Source of the DNA: Lingula anatina
Taxonomy: Eukaryota > Brachiopoda > Lingulata > Lingulida > Lingulidae
DNA: 64,000 nt
Assembly (NCBI RefSeq): GCF_001039355.2
Contig: NW_019775635.1
Span: 1,259,434 to 1,323,433 of the forward strand
Direction of reading: 5' to 3'
Part shown: one piece after another, positions 50,172-62,568 of the stretch
Position numbering within the stretch: position 1 is the stretch's first letter
Layout of the letters: every line of letters starts with the position of its first letter
Position numbers and translations under genes: made by a program
Notes under the pieces: model-generated
Databases searched by the model: none
Seen by the model: the letters and a program-made list of their open reading frames with translations, nothing else
What the model was told of the DNA's origin: nothing

Positions 50172-53100
50172 CTATAAATTGAATAACTCTGACGTGGTTG
50201 CTGTATAATTGTATATCCAGTCGGCAAATGTGGAGACATTGGTGTAGAGGGCGGGCACCTGCGTCCTGCCGCACTCATCAATCAGACCTCGCGACACGAT
50301 ACCCGCCAATGTCCACGTGCCGTCTTTCTGATTAGTGTACATCAAAGGGCCGCCACTGTCACCCTAAAATTGCATAAAATGAAATAGTAATTAATGAAAA
50401 TCTAATTTTTAAAAACGGACACTGTATATTCTGATCACTGTGTATGTCCGTGTGGTCGGTGTCGCCGTCCGTGACATCAGTCCCTCTAACTGCCAAGCTG
50501 CACTTTTTCTGTTAAATGGTTTCCTGTGAAAATCTGCAAGACTGATCATGATTTGATGATTAACACAAAAGTAATTGATGTTTTTCGTGTATTTTGGCGA
50601 TGTTTTTCTTTTCTTTTAAAAAGCATTGGTGTGTGCCATAATCTAGGGCTATTGCCACCTTAAAATTTTCTACACGTTTTCAATATTGTGTAACATACTG
50701 TAATTACATTTCCACAAACATAAAAAAGCAAGGAGCGCATACACACACGCGCACACAGTTCTCACCGAGCAAGTGTCTTGACCAGCTTCTCCCCCTGCAC
50801 AGATGATCTTGTCATCCAAGACAGGCAGACTGATCCGACGCACACCTTGGTCCGAGGCCGCTGTTTTACACGTGTCCAGGGGCAAGACCGGCAAGTTAAC
50901 CTGGCGTGCCACTCGTTCAAACCCACCATTACCATTAGCTGGTGTTCAATAAAATTATATGTATAGAGATGTTACACGATTATATATCCAATAATAAATA
51001 GATATGCATTATATTTCACCAACAAATGCCCGAGAACTATCTAACAAACCATAATGTGGTATTACATGCACTAAACACTATGTGTTTAAATGATCAAACG
51101 GAATTCACGCGAGACGGCATAGGGGGTTTCTACCGTATACGTCGGACAAGAAACGCTTTCCACAGAACAGTGATTTCTTACACGTGTTGAACATCTTTTA
51201 ACTGGAGATTTTGAAAGGCATTATGCTATGCGAGTTTGCAACTGTCCATATTTTCACATTTCCATGGCTACATAGCTTGCAAAGCTACTTATCTTTCTTA
51301 ATTAATTGTATACATTTAATCCGCGACAATCACCTTGGCGTCCCCATCCTGCAGAGATACACCTGGTCTCGTTGGCAATCCCCAGGCCGCGGGAGGGTAA
51401 GCACACCGGTCTCACGTAATCAGTATAACGAAGAGGGCTCGCCAGTCGAAGCAAAGCTATGTCGTCCTGCAGCAGGTTCTTCTTATAGTTTGGCTGCCTC
51501 ACAATCTCCTGGACAACGCGCACCTGGAGATGGCGGGAGTACATGCCACGGCGAACTATTCCGGCGTGAATACGGATGTCCTCAGGCTGGATATATCTGG
51601 AATAATGGAACTTCGATTATTGTTCCATGGGTATCAGGGGCGTGTTAAGAATAAAACAGTTTCCAGTGCCCTATGAATGGCAGAGTTTCGATATGTGATC
51701 GGCAAGCTCAATAAGTTTCAATGTGGATGCCATGGCGGCGAACGTGATATATAAGCAATGAAATATTTGCCAAATGATGTGAAATTTACCAAACGTTTAC
51801 GGAACCTTAAAATACGGCAAGACGAAAAGAGAAGATTTTTTTCATGTTTTAACATATTAAAATATTGTTTGCAGTTTTGCGCCTTCGTGTAAGACTTCTC
51901 CCTTCCTTGAACAAGACTCCATTCCCATAAACAACATCGGTCTACGTAGAACGACCCATCTCACCGGGACACCTCGATAAGTGCATTTAGCCTAACTGAA
52001 TGCCACGCCTCCTCTTGTTTCCAATGTACTCGTACAATATTACCAGCTTTTCTGTATTCTTTTTAATGCCAAAAGGGGGCGTGTCCTTCGGTTAAGCTGA
52101 TTGCAGTCAGCGAGAGTACCCGCAGCATTGGGTCGATTCACGTAGACCGATGCTATAATTGGGAATGGGACCTAAGAGTCTTGCTATTGTAACCATGCGG
52201 TAATTGGAATGATAATCTTAACTAGTGCTTGACAACTTTAAAGTTCCACCTACGTTTGTGCACAGTGTCCGGCGGTTAGGATCCAGCTAGCGTCAATGAT
52301 AACTCCGCCGCAGTAGAAAACTTCAGCGGGGCCCGCGTGAAGAGACACCAACCATGGCCACGCCCCCTCGTGGACGGAAGTACCTCCCACCACGCGCTTC
52401 CCGGATGGTATATAGGCGGGGCGAGTGCCACACACTACAATATGGAAATGCTTCCTATATAGTATTTAGAATAAAAAACCATAGGAACCTAGACAGTGGA
52501 CATACTTTTGTTAAATTAATCATTCTAGATCAGAAAAACAAAGCGTAAGATTTTAAACACGTTTTTTACTTAAAAATACTCAAACTATTTCGAGTTGAAC
52601 TTATCTAAGAGCAATTTCTATTTTTTATCATTTTAAACAACAGATAATTGCAATGATTTATTGTCGCCAAAATGATCTGATTTATCATCTTTTGTCGAAC
52701 CTCGCCACTTGTCGACTGTCATGAGACACTTTTAAATCGCGCGCGACCCAGAAGTCAGTGCTTAAAGTGATGACGGTTTTTTGAAAACTCCACCCTTAAG
52801 AGTGGATTAAGGTTTTATAATTTCCAAAGATTGTTAGAGGTATTGCGAGTGTCAGGAAAAAGGGATCGAAGGTTGGTTAATCGAAACACAACCGTTTACC
52901 CCAGGAAAATTAGTTAATATGAGTTTTTCGCGAGAAAATATTACGCTGGCCACCTTTAAAAAACAAATATCTACGATACGCATTTTTTTCTTTCCAATTT
53001 GCATGTAAGCAACATATATTGAATTTATGCCTAAGATATTATTGATATTGGTCGTTCGCGGCATAACAAAATTAATTTATAAATAAATCTAAAGAACATC

Positions 53101-56100
53101 CTTTCCGTTGATGATTTCGCAACTAGCTATTTCAAAACATGCCAAAATACCTAATAACAGGTACTTACCGAACGATGAGCACTTCAGCCCGATTGCTTTT
53201 TTAGACAAACAGGTAAGACTAGAACAGGTAAAAATAGGAATATCACACTTTTGGAAAAATTGTTAATTGTTATGTGGATTTCATAAACAGCAGCGCCAAA
53301 AAGCAATTCTGGTTCAGTAGACTTAAAATAGCTCCACTGTTACTGCTGAAACTGCCGTTAAACAGTAAAGAATACAGAAGTGGCTGCTATAACGCTGAAA
53401 ACAAGTAGAAATTTATATTGAACTTACTTTTTGATTATAATTTGACCTACGAAGTAAGGAGATGTCCCGTTCTTATTATAGGCTATCACCAGTGGATTGC
53501 TTTGGGTCGTATCGACATGTGAAGCACTGTCTAGGGAGCTAGGCGATGGAGAAAACGAAACAAGAACTTTTATCACATTGAAAGATAACCGATTACCAAT
53601 GATTCAAAATATTAAGTAATGCAGGCCCGTAGCCAACAATTTCAAAAAGGGCGGGAAGGGGTCTTCTTCGGAAAAATGGGACCTTTCACCATGAGCCCTA
53701 GATAAAATTTTACCCAGAGGGGACCTTTGCCCGTCAAAGGGGGGTTCTATCGAACCTCCGAATCCCCTGGCTACTGGCCTGTAGTGAATCGCCAAAGTTT
53801 TGTTATTGCCATAAAGGACAGAATCAAATAAAATAACGAATGTGCAGGCATTGGTCAAACAATGATAAAAAGGGAATATCTGACCTGTAGCCCATATGAC
53901 GACATGCCAGCTCGCCTGTTTCTGTCAACCAGTCGTCTGCGCAGACTTGGCGCCATGTTTTCATGGAGTTATCGAACAGTTCCAAGTGACCCTCTGTGCT
54001 GTTTTCCAAACGCACTAGAAAAAGTGAAAATATATGTTGTATATACGTGTGCACCTATTTGTTGTATTTGACGTCAACGAATGCTATAACTAGGTTTTTA
54101 TCTGCTCTCATCAACAGTGGTGGAATCCGTTCTACCAAGAACAGCACAATAAGAAGGCCATTTTTATTAGGATTGTGTTGTACTATCTAACGGAAGATAC
54201 GGAGGCGGAAAAAAACGACAATGACGACATATCAGTATTACCGCAATTATTCTCCTCTAGGCCACGCTTACAGTCGGGAACGCCGTCGCAGACCTTGGCC
54301 CAGCTGATGCAGTGCTGCGTGCCTGGACACCTGTAAGATTCGGCGGTACACTCCCCTGAAAATACAGCCGAGGGGAATATTTACGCAAATCGGTACCATC
54401 GGCACTGGTCACTGGGTAATCTGAGACAGGGGATGCCGAGGACTTTTATTGTATTTCATGCCGATAATTCTTTTGGTCAAAGTAGAACAATTTTCTCACC
54501 CGGACATGATTGCTCATCAGAGCCGTCCTCGCAGTCCTGATGGCCGTCACAGAGCCAAGACTTGGGGACGCAGCGGTCACCGTCACACAGCGTCTCGTTA
54601 TTCGGGCACACTGAAATAAAAACATTTTCATCTCAGAAAGTTATTTTGTTGATAAAATCTGTGTTTTGTTAGCTTTCTTTAGTTGTTATCGGTGATTTAT
54701 TGTTAATGAAAATTTCATTTTACAAAACGTGTTGGTTTTGATTATTACTGGATAGTATCAAAGCGTTCATAAACGCACACACACACACACACGCGCGCGC
54801 GCGTTATCGTAACATTTAAAACGTTAAAACAACCTGATGCATAGGTTACTAAAACATCACTATAACATTTTTGATAGCTGGAATAGCACTTAGTCACAAA
54901 AATGTCCTATGTTCAATACAAATCCACCTTGCAAAGTTCATCAATCTCATTTACATTGTGTACAAAGATGTGAATGATTTGCTTCCTATATGTATTTCCA
55001 ATTGCAAAAAATCATACCAGTGTAAGGGACGCGGTGGCGCCCCTTAGCATGTCCCACGCCCCTAGGATGTCGCGGCGCCCGCGCCTAGACTATAGGATGT
55101 CGCGGCGCCCGCGCCTAGTAAGATTGATTATAAGGTATTATTATAATGAGACATTAAGGTACATATAAATAGAACAGGTGGTGGGTAGAGAGAGGGAGTT
55201 AGGTAGTGGGAATAAAGCTGTTTGGAAATCCACGACTCTTGTTGCTCACTTCTTCTCGATCTGTGAACCTTAAATCGAAGCTTACAGGATTGGCGAGCTC
55301 GTGGATTTCCAAACAGCTTTATTCCCACTACCTAACTCCCTCTCTCTACCCACCACCTGTTCTATTTATATGTACCTTAATGTCTCATTATAATAATACC
55401 TTATAATCAATCTTACTAGGCGCGGGCGCCGCGACATCCTATAGTCTAGGCGCGGGCGCCGCGACATCCTAGGGGCGTGGGACATGCTAAGGGGCGCCAC
55501 CGCGTCCCTTACACCAGAGTCAAAACATTGTAATCGTTAATGAACGTTAAAAGCTTGGTTTTATTATAGAAACCCTTCTCGCTTGACTTATCATGGACAA
55601 CCATGTCTTTCCACAGACATTGTCGACCTGGTCTCAGTGAGGATATACAGCGTCCTGTTTACAAACAGTCTCTGCATGAAGGAATGTAACAGACGTTCAA
55701 GACTGAGAAGGTAATAGAGATGTTTGAAATAGAACTGTGGAATCCTGGAGCACGCAGTCGCTTACGTCTTCAAAGAATTATATATTTAAATGCGGAATTA
55801 AAAGGGTATTTTTAGACGTGTTACCAAGCTGGCATCTGCTTAGAGCCGCAGTAATTACTCTAACAAATGTGTAAAACTGTTTTTCGTGGAATAATGTTTT
55901 TTTTAACTGATGGACTATGAACGTTATGGCCAATATTCAGCATGCAACGATAAGCTTCGAAACGAGTGTTTCCCAGCCCTGCGTCCTCTCTGAGCTATCA
56001 ATTGACGTCTCCGGGCCGGTAGCTCAGCATGTCAGCTATCAGTGTGCGCCGGGCTTCAAATCTTGCATTTATAAATAGTCGTTTTGTATTCATTACTCTT

Positions 56101-59100
56101 CGCCATGGTTACTGAACTAAAAACAGGTTGAAGTACCTTTTGTCTCCTGTCCTTCCTTGCCTCCCAGACAGACGCTGGTATTAAGGGACTCTGGCAAGTC
56201 GCTGCAGTTCAGGATAAATAGCCAGGGTGTCTCAGTCAAGTCAAAGAAGGCACGGCAACGTCTGAATGTCGCTATAATTGAAAATTTGAATATATACATT
56301 CAGTCCATCAACTTGTGGTATTACAAAGTTATATATATATATCACTTGTACACCTTTTGTTGTTGGCGAAAGTAGCTCTTGAATAGTTCCTCAAGCAGTC
56401 GCTAGCCCAACGTAAATGGGACATTTAAGTGTTATTAAAATATCAGAAAATAATTCCTAACATGAAAATGACACCTTACCTTCACAAAGACTTCTACACG
56501 GGGGAATCAAAGTGTTTGTTCCAACACATTTTGGATTGGTCGTATAGCAAGAGAAAAGTTCCAAATATTTATAGCACTTAAAGGTCCTGTGGATATAGAC
56601 GACTTTCCTGTGATACTCCAAGGCGGCGTCTCTGGATCTGAACCCCAGGATGTTGGGGAATATCGTGGCGTTGTAATCGACACTGCAAACACCAGGTTCT
56701 ATAGGAACGCACACGTCTGAGGCAAGAAGAAAACGAAGTAGCATCGTCAAAAGCATTTTAAGGAGTGCCTATATTCACTGCTGTAGTGATTTAAGGCAGT
56801 GAAATGTACTTTGGAGTTGAAAGGTCTTTAAAGCATTTGGCAGCCCTGCGCCCCTAGCAGACTGCAGTTTTACGTCTGTTATAATCAGAAATTCAGGGCA
56901 TTGACCCCTTCTTTTACAAAACAAATTATGTTTTACATATTTCGCTTGAAAAACGTAACTTGACACTCAGAACCATACGGGATAACACACTTTATTTCTA
57001 TACCCGCTTTTTTTTTCAAATTTTGGATGGAACATTTTACTCCAAAGTTTTAATAAACATAGGGTCTAATACGGGGAATAAGCCCCAATATGAAGTACCT
57101 GTGATGGGAGTTGGCACGCACACGTCCGGGTCAGCAGACTCCGGGAGAGTGGAACAGTCCAAGAACCACGCATGTCTAGACTGAGAGCAACTTCTTTCAG
57201 CATCTGAAGACAACGGGAGGACATGAGCCAGATGTGAAATATTATTAAATAAACACGAACGAAAATTTAAAAAATAATATCCACAAATATATTTGAACGA
57301 ATTTTGATGAATAATAATATTAATAAAATAAATATATGCATGTATAAGATAAGGGCCATAGCACTACCGTTAGGTAATAAAAGCAGAGTCTTCTTGCTCC
57401 TCTGAAAATTCCGAGACACTTTTACTTTTCGTTGCAGTAGCAATGATGTTATTGCCGGCAATAGTCAATACTATACGGCAAAGCAATAGGACTGAACTGA
57501 GCCAACATTTTAGTCTTATTTTGATCACGTGTACTCACCTATACAAAAAGAGCGGCACGGTAATACTGGACCACCATTAGCACACCGTGGGGCCACCGCT
57601 GCACAGAAAAACTCTCTTTTGAACGCGTAGCAGTCGCTGTCCCAAAACCAGGTCACTGACCGAGAGCCAGATGTTAAAAAGTCTCTGAATGACATGTGAC
57701 CCAGAGCATTTGGGAACGCTGAAGAATTATAAAGCTTGTAAAAACACAGTGGTAAAAATACCGGTGATACACAAACTGGAGGCCGAGGTGTCGTGGACAG
57801 TGACATGTCTGAAAATAGAAAAATAATCATATTCTTCATATCAAATATACACCTTATATCGATTAAGTGACCTGAGAATAGATAATATTATCAAATAAAC
57901 ACGGTGCATAAACTATCGCCAAAAAGGTTATAGAGAATTACTCGGAAATATTAGTAAATTAATTTACACGTCGAAAAAGGAACATTTTGAAGCATTATAA
58001 TAAAAAGAAGAAGCAAAAAAAAACCACCCACTTGCACAGTATTTAGATGTTTAAAGTAAGAACTGTCAAATGAAAACTATAAGACGTTTCAGGATGTTAC
58101 GAATATCAATGTTTACAAATATCTTTGCATTGTGTGGCAAAACCAGAATTTTAAAACTAGAGTCAAAGAACTGAAAGGATCCACGAGCGTTGAAAAAGAA
58201 CGTTTGAATTTATTGGGTTATTGCCTGTTAGTTGGTGCATATTCCTTAAATATATCACCTGCTTTGGATACTGTTAACGAATCTCTGTCGAAGATAAAGC
58301 TGCCTGATGTTCCGTTCTTGGAAATAGCATGTAGTGTAGCGTTCCTGACGTCATTGCTGGGGACAGCCCGGAGCATGCGCACTGCATAGTTCACTAGAAC
58401 GCTGCCACTTCTGAGAAATGTTCAAATTATTGCAACAAGCACTCCAGGTCACATACATACATACATACAGAACACACATGTAGGCTACTGGTATATATCC
58501 ATTTCGTGTTGAATGTTAAAAAATTAAATATGCTAAGCAAGCATCAATCGTATTTTTAAAAATATCGAAACTAAAATCGTTTGTAAAACATGCATGTACG
58601 ACTGCAGATTATACCTTTCCACTTTAGAATACCATCTATAGGAGTTCACTTTATTCTATCAGGTGTCAGATCCCAAAACGTTGAAAGATCTAGTTTTAAG
58701 ATGAATCGAACCAATGCGAGGTATAATTTAATTGAAAATCCTCACCTGAATGAAAGAACTTCTGTTGAATTGTAGATGTCTTGATACTGGCTCTGCATAA
58801 ATATCCTGTTCATCTACAAAACAGAAACATTTTATCAAATATTTATGTTTAAAATCGAAATGACAGATTTTGTTAAATACGATAGTTTTCCGTGAAGTAT
58901 GGCACGATATAATATTCTAATTCAAAATATAAATCAGCAAGACAGAAATTTTGAAAACGCATCACGCATGCGGCCAAATGGCAGCAAAACACCATGTCCC
59001 GCTTTGCAATTTTGGCCTATCATCTCAGTATTGATGTCCACACGGAGGCTTATAAGCTACATGTATATGGTATTTTAAAATGTGGTTTACACAAACCTGC

Positions 59101-60221
59101 TACACCAGGGACAACATTATGTAGCATTTATTTGAATTTAATACAAGAAAAAAACAACATATTATCAATATTTAGGGGCTTTTTTTTTTCTTCACCCGAA
59201 CCCGAACCGAACCAATGGTAATGCGTACAGTGGAGATGGATACCTACTTCTTCCTGGAACGCTTTTGATAAATCTATAAATAGTGGCGAAGAGGTATTTA
59301 AAAGTTGAGCAGTAAATCTATTATATGGCCCGCCGACTATTCTGATCCTACAGTGATATATTTGTGGATGTGGAGAAACTGAAATAAGAAAATACCTAGG
59401 GTCGAAACAAATGATTTCTTGAATTTACACAAGGAAATATATTCATATATATTAACCTGAAATTGCCTCCAACACAGGGCACTCAAATTGATAAGTAACC
59501 AGATTATAATTTACAAACATGAAACAAAGTTTTCCTCAAAGGAAATCATAACAAAAATAATTTAAAAGTAATTTTAATTCCTTGACATGCACGGGGTTTA
59601 ATGAGTCAGGATTAGCTGTACCTGGGGTGCCTTGAGAAACGACGGACTCTGTGGAAAACGTTGATTGTCCGTTTGTAAAGAGATCATCCCTTGTTGTGTC
59701 AAATATAACTGTTTCGCCTGAAAATAATGTTAAATGCTTAAAAGAGTTTAAATTAATAAGAGATATTAGCACGATGATCAGATTGTGAGGTCTTTTTGAG
59801 AAGTAAAAGTGCCATGGAGCACCGATTACTCTTCAGCGTTGTGCAATCTTGTTCGTTCACAACGATTGTTTTACAAAAAGGTCCAAGGAATCTTGCTGTT
59901 ATGTTATCAGCATGTGTACAAATCTTGACTTGATACTGCTACCATAAGGGACTTCCAGTACTTACCTTGCTCGGGGAGAAACACTACAAGTACAGCTATA
60001 ATGGCTGCTGTCAAGGAAACAGCGCAAAAAACTGCCATGAAGATAACTACTTGCTTTCTACGGCTTCTTTTGCTTGTAAAAATAGGGTAGTGTGAAGTAT
60101 TTTGGATTATTCCTGTATTTTGTGGGTTTTCCTCCATCGTTTTGCTAAATCTGGGATTTCTGTCCCCGAAACAGTCTCTGCTGCTAAGAGGCAAGTACGT
60201 TTCACCCTGCTGGTCGGCCAT
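50172..60221 (-). CDS. Type II transmembrane serine protease: SEA, two Frizzled, two LDLa, SRCR, trypsin-like domain
   Basis: A cell-surface protease, ~924 aa in 18 phase-matched exons: 59966-60221, 59622-59717, 59248-59378, 58746-58813, 58259-58410, 57539-57808, 57099-57203, 56480-56716, 56137-56271, 54500-54610, 54242-54355, 53885-54014, 53428-53538, 53169-53218, 52254-52434, 51334-51596, 50766-50938, 50172-50363. Order: cytoplasmic tail, TM ~58-82, SEA ~118-234 with the self-cleavage-like [10 protein letters not shown]1 ~235-359, FZ2 ~360-483, LDLa 484-520 and 521-558, SRCR ~559-655, protease from ~656. Protease: activation site KR|VVGG, His in TAGHC, Asp in DDIALL, Ser in GDSGGP, and Asp in QDTC at the base of S1 for Arg/Lys specificity. 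Corin is the nearest known architecture but lacks SEA and has different LDLa numbers. The start is uncertain: an acceptor-like CCTCCTCAG precedes 60245, so an upstream exon is possible. Confidence 0.9.
51915..52172. mobile_element. PIF/Harbinger-like MITE, GACTCCATTCCCA ends
   Basis: A 258-bp element. The left end GACTCCATTCCCATAAACAA and the right end (reverse complement GGTCCCATTCCCAATTATAG) are followed by inverted ATCGGTCTACGT and GAnCGACCCA blocks. Flanks are CAA and TAA. It lies in a protease intron between the trypsin exons. Confidence 0.8.
53632..53781. mobile_element. Short element with CAGGCCCGTAGCC / GGCTACTGGCCTG ends
   Basis: A 150-bp element with near-perfect 13-bp inverted ends. 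Flanks TAATG and TAGTG suggest a 5-bp target duplication. Interior shared with 28454-28617. It lies in a protease intron within the SRCR coding region. Confidence 0.75.
54776..54803. repeat. (CA)n(CG)n microsatellite
   Basis: ACAC units passing into CGCG units, with Z-DNA-forming potential, in a protease intron. Confidence 0.85.
55021..55513. mobile_element. Palindrome of LTR-like sequence: two 215-bp inverted arms around a 63-bp loop
   Basis: Arms 55021-55235 and 55299-55513 are reverse complements with no mismatch seen. Read from the left, 55021-55286 looks like a full LTR: TG start, tandem GC-rich 30-bp repeats, TATAAATAG near 55163, AATAAA at 55211, and CTTACA end. The short following sequence GGATTGGCGAGC resembles the start of the internal region of Gypsy-type elements. 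CCAG flanks both sides (55017-55020, 55514-55517), so the whole palindrome behaves as one insertion unit. It lies in a protease intron between the LDLa and FZ2 exons. No coding capacity. Confidence 0.85.
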
Positions 60222-60354
60222 GTATGATTTGTTGTCGTAGCAGTTCTGAGGAGGAATAAACAAATGCATGCAGTTCATTAGAGCAAGTTCAGAATACCTT
60301 CTGATAACTCTGGGGTCTCCAGCTTAGTACACAAAGCTGAAGAAGAGGGTTTGT

Positions 60355-60450
60355 AAGGACCCATTCCACTGCACACCAGAGGTTTACGTGGATCGACCTA
60401 AATCTGGGGGAACTCTCGCTGAAATGCCTCCTTCATTTTAACGTAAGGAG
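60355..60450. mobile_element. Half of a CCATTCC-family MITE (one end only)
   Basis: Starts TAAGGACCCATTCCACTGC and contains GTGGATCGACCTAAATC, matching the end and sub-terminal blocks of the elements at 38729 and 51915. No matching right end is found, so it is a fragment. Confidence 0.5.
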
Positions 60451-60630
60451 AACTATCAAAACCAGAAAGTAACCCCTTCTCACTTTATTATTGACATTTC
60501 TAAATCGCAATATTTAGTGGCGTATAATGGTTAAAGTCCATATAATATCAAGGCACGATATAGTGGAGACAATCATGATTTATGAAAAATAAACAATACC
60601 CCCATAACCTCCCTTCTCCCCCCCCCCCCC

Positions 60631-60800
60631 CAGGGGCGGATTTAGGCCGTCTTCTGGGTCTTCCGGAAGACGGTCAGATTTTCAAGTTTACATTGACGGG
60701 TATCTAATTTTTTCTGTCGGAAGACGGTCAAAAAATAGAGGATGGATCAACAAAATATAATATGGAAGACCGTCAGAAAATATCTCTGGATCCGCCCCTG
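60631..60800. mobile_element. Short element with CAGGGGCGGAT / ATCCGCCCCTG ends beside an assembly gap
   Basis: A 170-bp element with inverted ends CAGGGGCGGAT and GGATCCGCCCCTG and several inverted copies of GGAAGACGGTCA inside. The gap starts at its last base. CAGGGGCGGATCC-type ends are typical of hAT non-autonomous elements in animals. Confidence 0.7.
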
Positions 60801-61075
60801 NNNNNNNNNNNNNNNNNNNNNNNNNNNNNNNNNNNNNNNNNNNNNNNNNNNNNNNNNNNNNNNNNNNNNNNNNNNNNNNNNNNNNNNNNNNNNNNNNNNN
60901 NNNNNNNNNNNNNNNNNNNNNNNNNNNNNNNNNNNNNNNNNNNNNNNNNNNNNNNNNNNNNNNNNNNNNNNNNNNNNNNNNNNNNNNNNNNNNNNNNNNN
61001 NNNNNNNNNNNNNNNNNNNNNNNNNNNNNNNNNNNNNNNNNNNNNNNNNNNNNNNNNNNNNNNNNNNNNNNNNNN
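60801..61075. other. Assembly gap (275 N)
   Basis: A run of N upstream of the protease first exon; the element at 60631-60800 abuts it. Confidence 0.95.
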
Positions 61076-61595
61076 GCCGGGACAGGTAAGATGCGCCATG
61101 TGCAGTCAGTTTACCAGGAGAAATGACAGCGTTTGAATGCCACAAGAATACAAGCAAAGATGGAGTTCTAAGACAAGGCTGTGGCAAATCATCCTGGAAC
61201 ACAATCAACATTATCAAGTTTATCACCTTTTGAAGTGTGAGAGCAAATGTTAGGAAAGAGAAGTAAATCACGAAATGAACTTTGGATACATGCACTCTCC
61301 CTCACAAGTGTTCTCCCCTACAATCTAATGAAACACAGCTAATAAGGCAGTGTTCTATTGCAATTTTGGAATACCTTTTTCACAGACATCGGTAATTTCG
61401 TTTGCTAAACAATTATTCAATGCTTTAACAAAGAAGTATATATTATTGAAATAAGTTTTTAAGAAACCACGTGCATCGATGACACACCGTACGTTGTTCT
61501 TCATGACTCATTGATACACTATTCTTCGGAGAAGTTTTCCAATCGTTATTTCTTTTTATTAACGTCGGTACATAGCTGTGAAGACTGACAAGAAG

Positions 61596-61922
61596 ATGGA
61601 CATTTCTACACGAGTTAAGCGAGATAAGCACGTGTTAGAACTGTGTACTTTGTGCCCCAAATCAATGGCGGTCTTTGTGAAAGACAAACATATCATCTTC
61701 ATCAAGAGGGGCATGTTAGCGACTTCCATAGGCCGTGCTGTCAAGTACCTGTCAATGGTTGTTGACAGTGGGGAGGGACAACAGAAGCTGTATCAGCCTA
61801 AAGATATGAACCGTTCCGCCGAGAAACAAGCAGACGACACTGGTATTTGTGGACTACCGAATGACAGCTATCAGGGCGGAGGATGGGCTCATCTTATTAA
61901 GATTACGAAAGAGAATTCTTAA
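61596..61922 (+). CDS. Unrecognised 108-aa ORF
   Basis: An ATG in good context (AAGATGG) opens a 108-codon frame ending in TAA, followed ~160 bp later by AATAAA near 62080. The product is basic in its first half (STRVKRDKH), has a short hydrophobic run (SMAVFVKDKHIIFIKRGML), two Cys near residues 17 and 20, and a Gly-rich end (YQGGGWAH). No signal peptide or TM is obvious. I do not recognise the family. An AG at 61575 could be a splice acceptor, so it might be a terminal exon rather than a whole gene. Confidence 0.45.
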   Translation: MDISTRVKRDKHVLELCTLCPKSMAVFVKDKHIIFIKRGMLATSIGRAVKYLSMVVDSGEGQQKLYQPKDMNRSAEKQADDTGICGLPNDSYQGGGWAHLIKITKENS

Positions 61923-62142
61923 ATCATCATTATAATCTGTTATATTTCTGGTTTGATGATAAACCATCCATACTAACGAGTACTTAACAATGAACAAGTA
62001 AAAGAGGCGTGCCATTTGGACTGGGAATGATGTGTGTACTCGGTCCTGTTAGTTCCTTCACATTGCCTAGATACTTGCAAAGAATAAAAATTTTATTTTT
62101 TGGATTATATATGTACCCAGCTATGTATTTCTGTTGTTGCTA

Positions 62143-62143
62143 N
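62143..62143. other. Single-N contig join
   Basis: One N. From 62144 the sequence resumes with text already present at 57839, so this join also returns to a region already covered. Confidence 0.85.
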
Positions 62144-62568
62144 ATCAAATATACACCTTATATCGATTAAGTGACCTGAGAATAGATAATATTATCAAAT
62201 AAACACGGTGCATAAACTATCGCCAAAAAAAGGTTATAGAGAATTACTCGGAAATATTAGTAAATTAATTTACACGTCGAAAAAGGAACATTTTGAAGCA
62301 TTATTATAAAAAGAAGAAGCAAAAAAAATCACCCACTTGCACAGTATTTAGATGTTTAAAGTAAAAACTGTCAAATGAAAACTATAAGACGTTTCAGAAT
62401 GTTACGAATATCAATGTTTACAAATATCTTTGCATTGTGTGGCAAAACCAGAATTTTAAAACTAGAGTCAAAGAACTGAAAGGATCCACGAGCGTTGAAA
62501 AAGAACGTTTCGTTTGAATTTATTGGTTTATTGCCTGTTATTTGGTGCATATTCCTTAAATATATCAC

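Noticed and set aside
55128-55406. Two nearly identical ORFs on opposite strands
   Set aside because: An artefact of the 215-bp palindrome, not coding sequence.
56011-56075. tRNA-like sequence (GGTAGCTCAGC ... GGCTTCAAATC), perhaps a SINE head
   Set aside because: Box A and box B-like motifs are present but the arms do not pair into a cloverleaf and no SINE body or tail is evident.
58132-58389. Plus-strand ORF (...[16 protein letters not shown]...) and its twin at 62514-62699
   Set aside because: It is the antisense shadow of the SEA exon on the minus strand, whose splice phases fit the protease.
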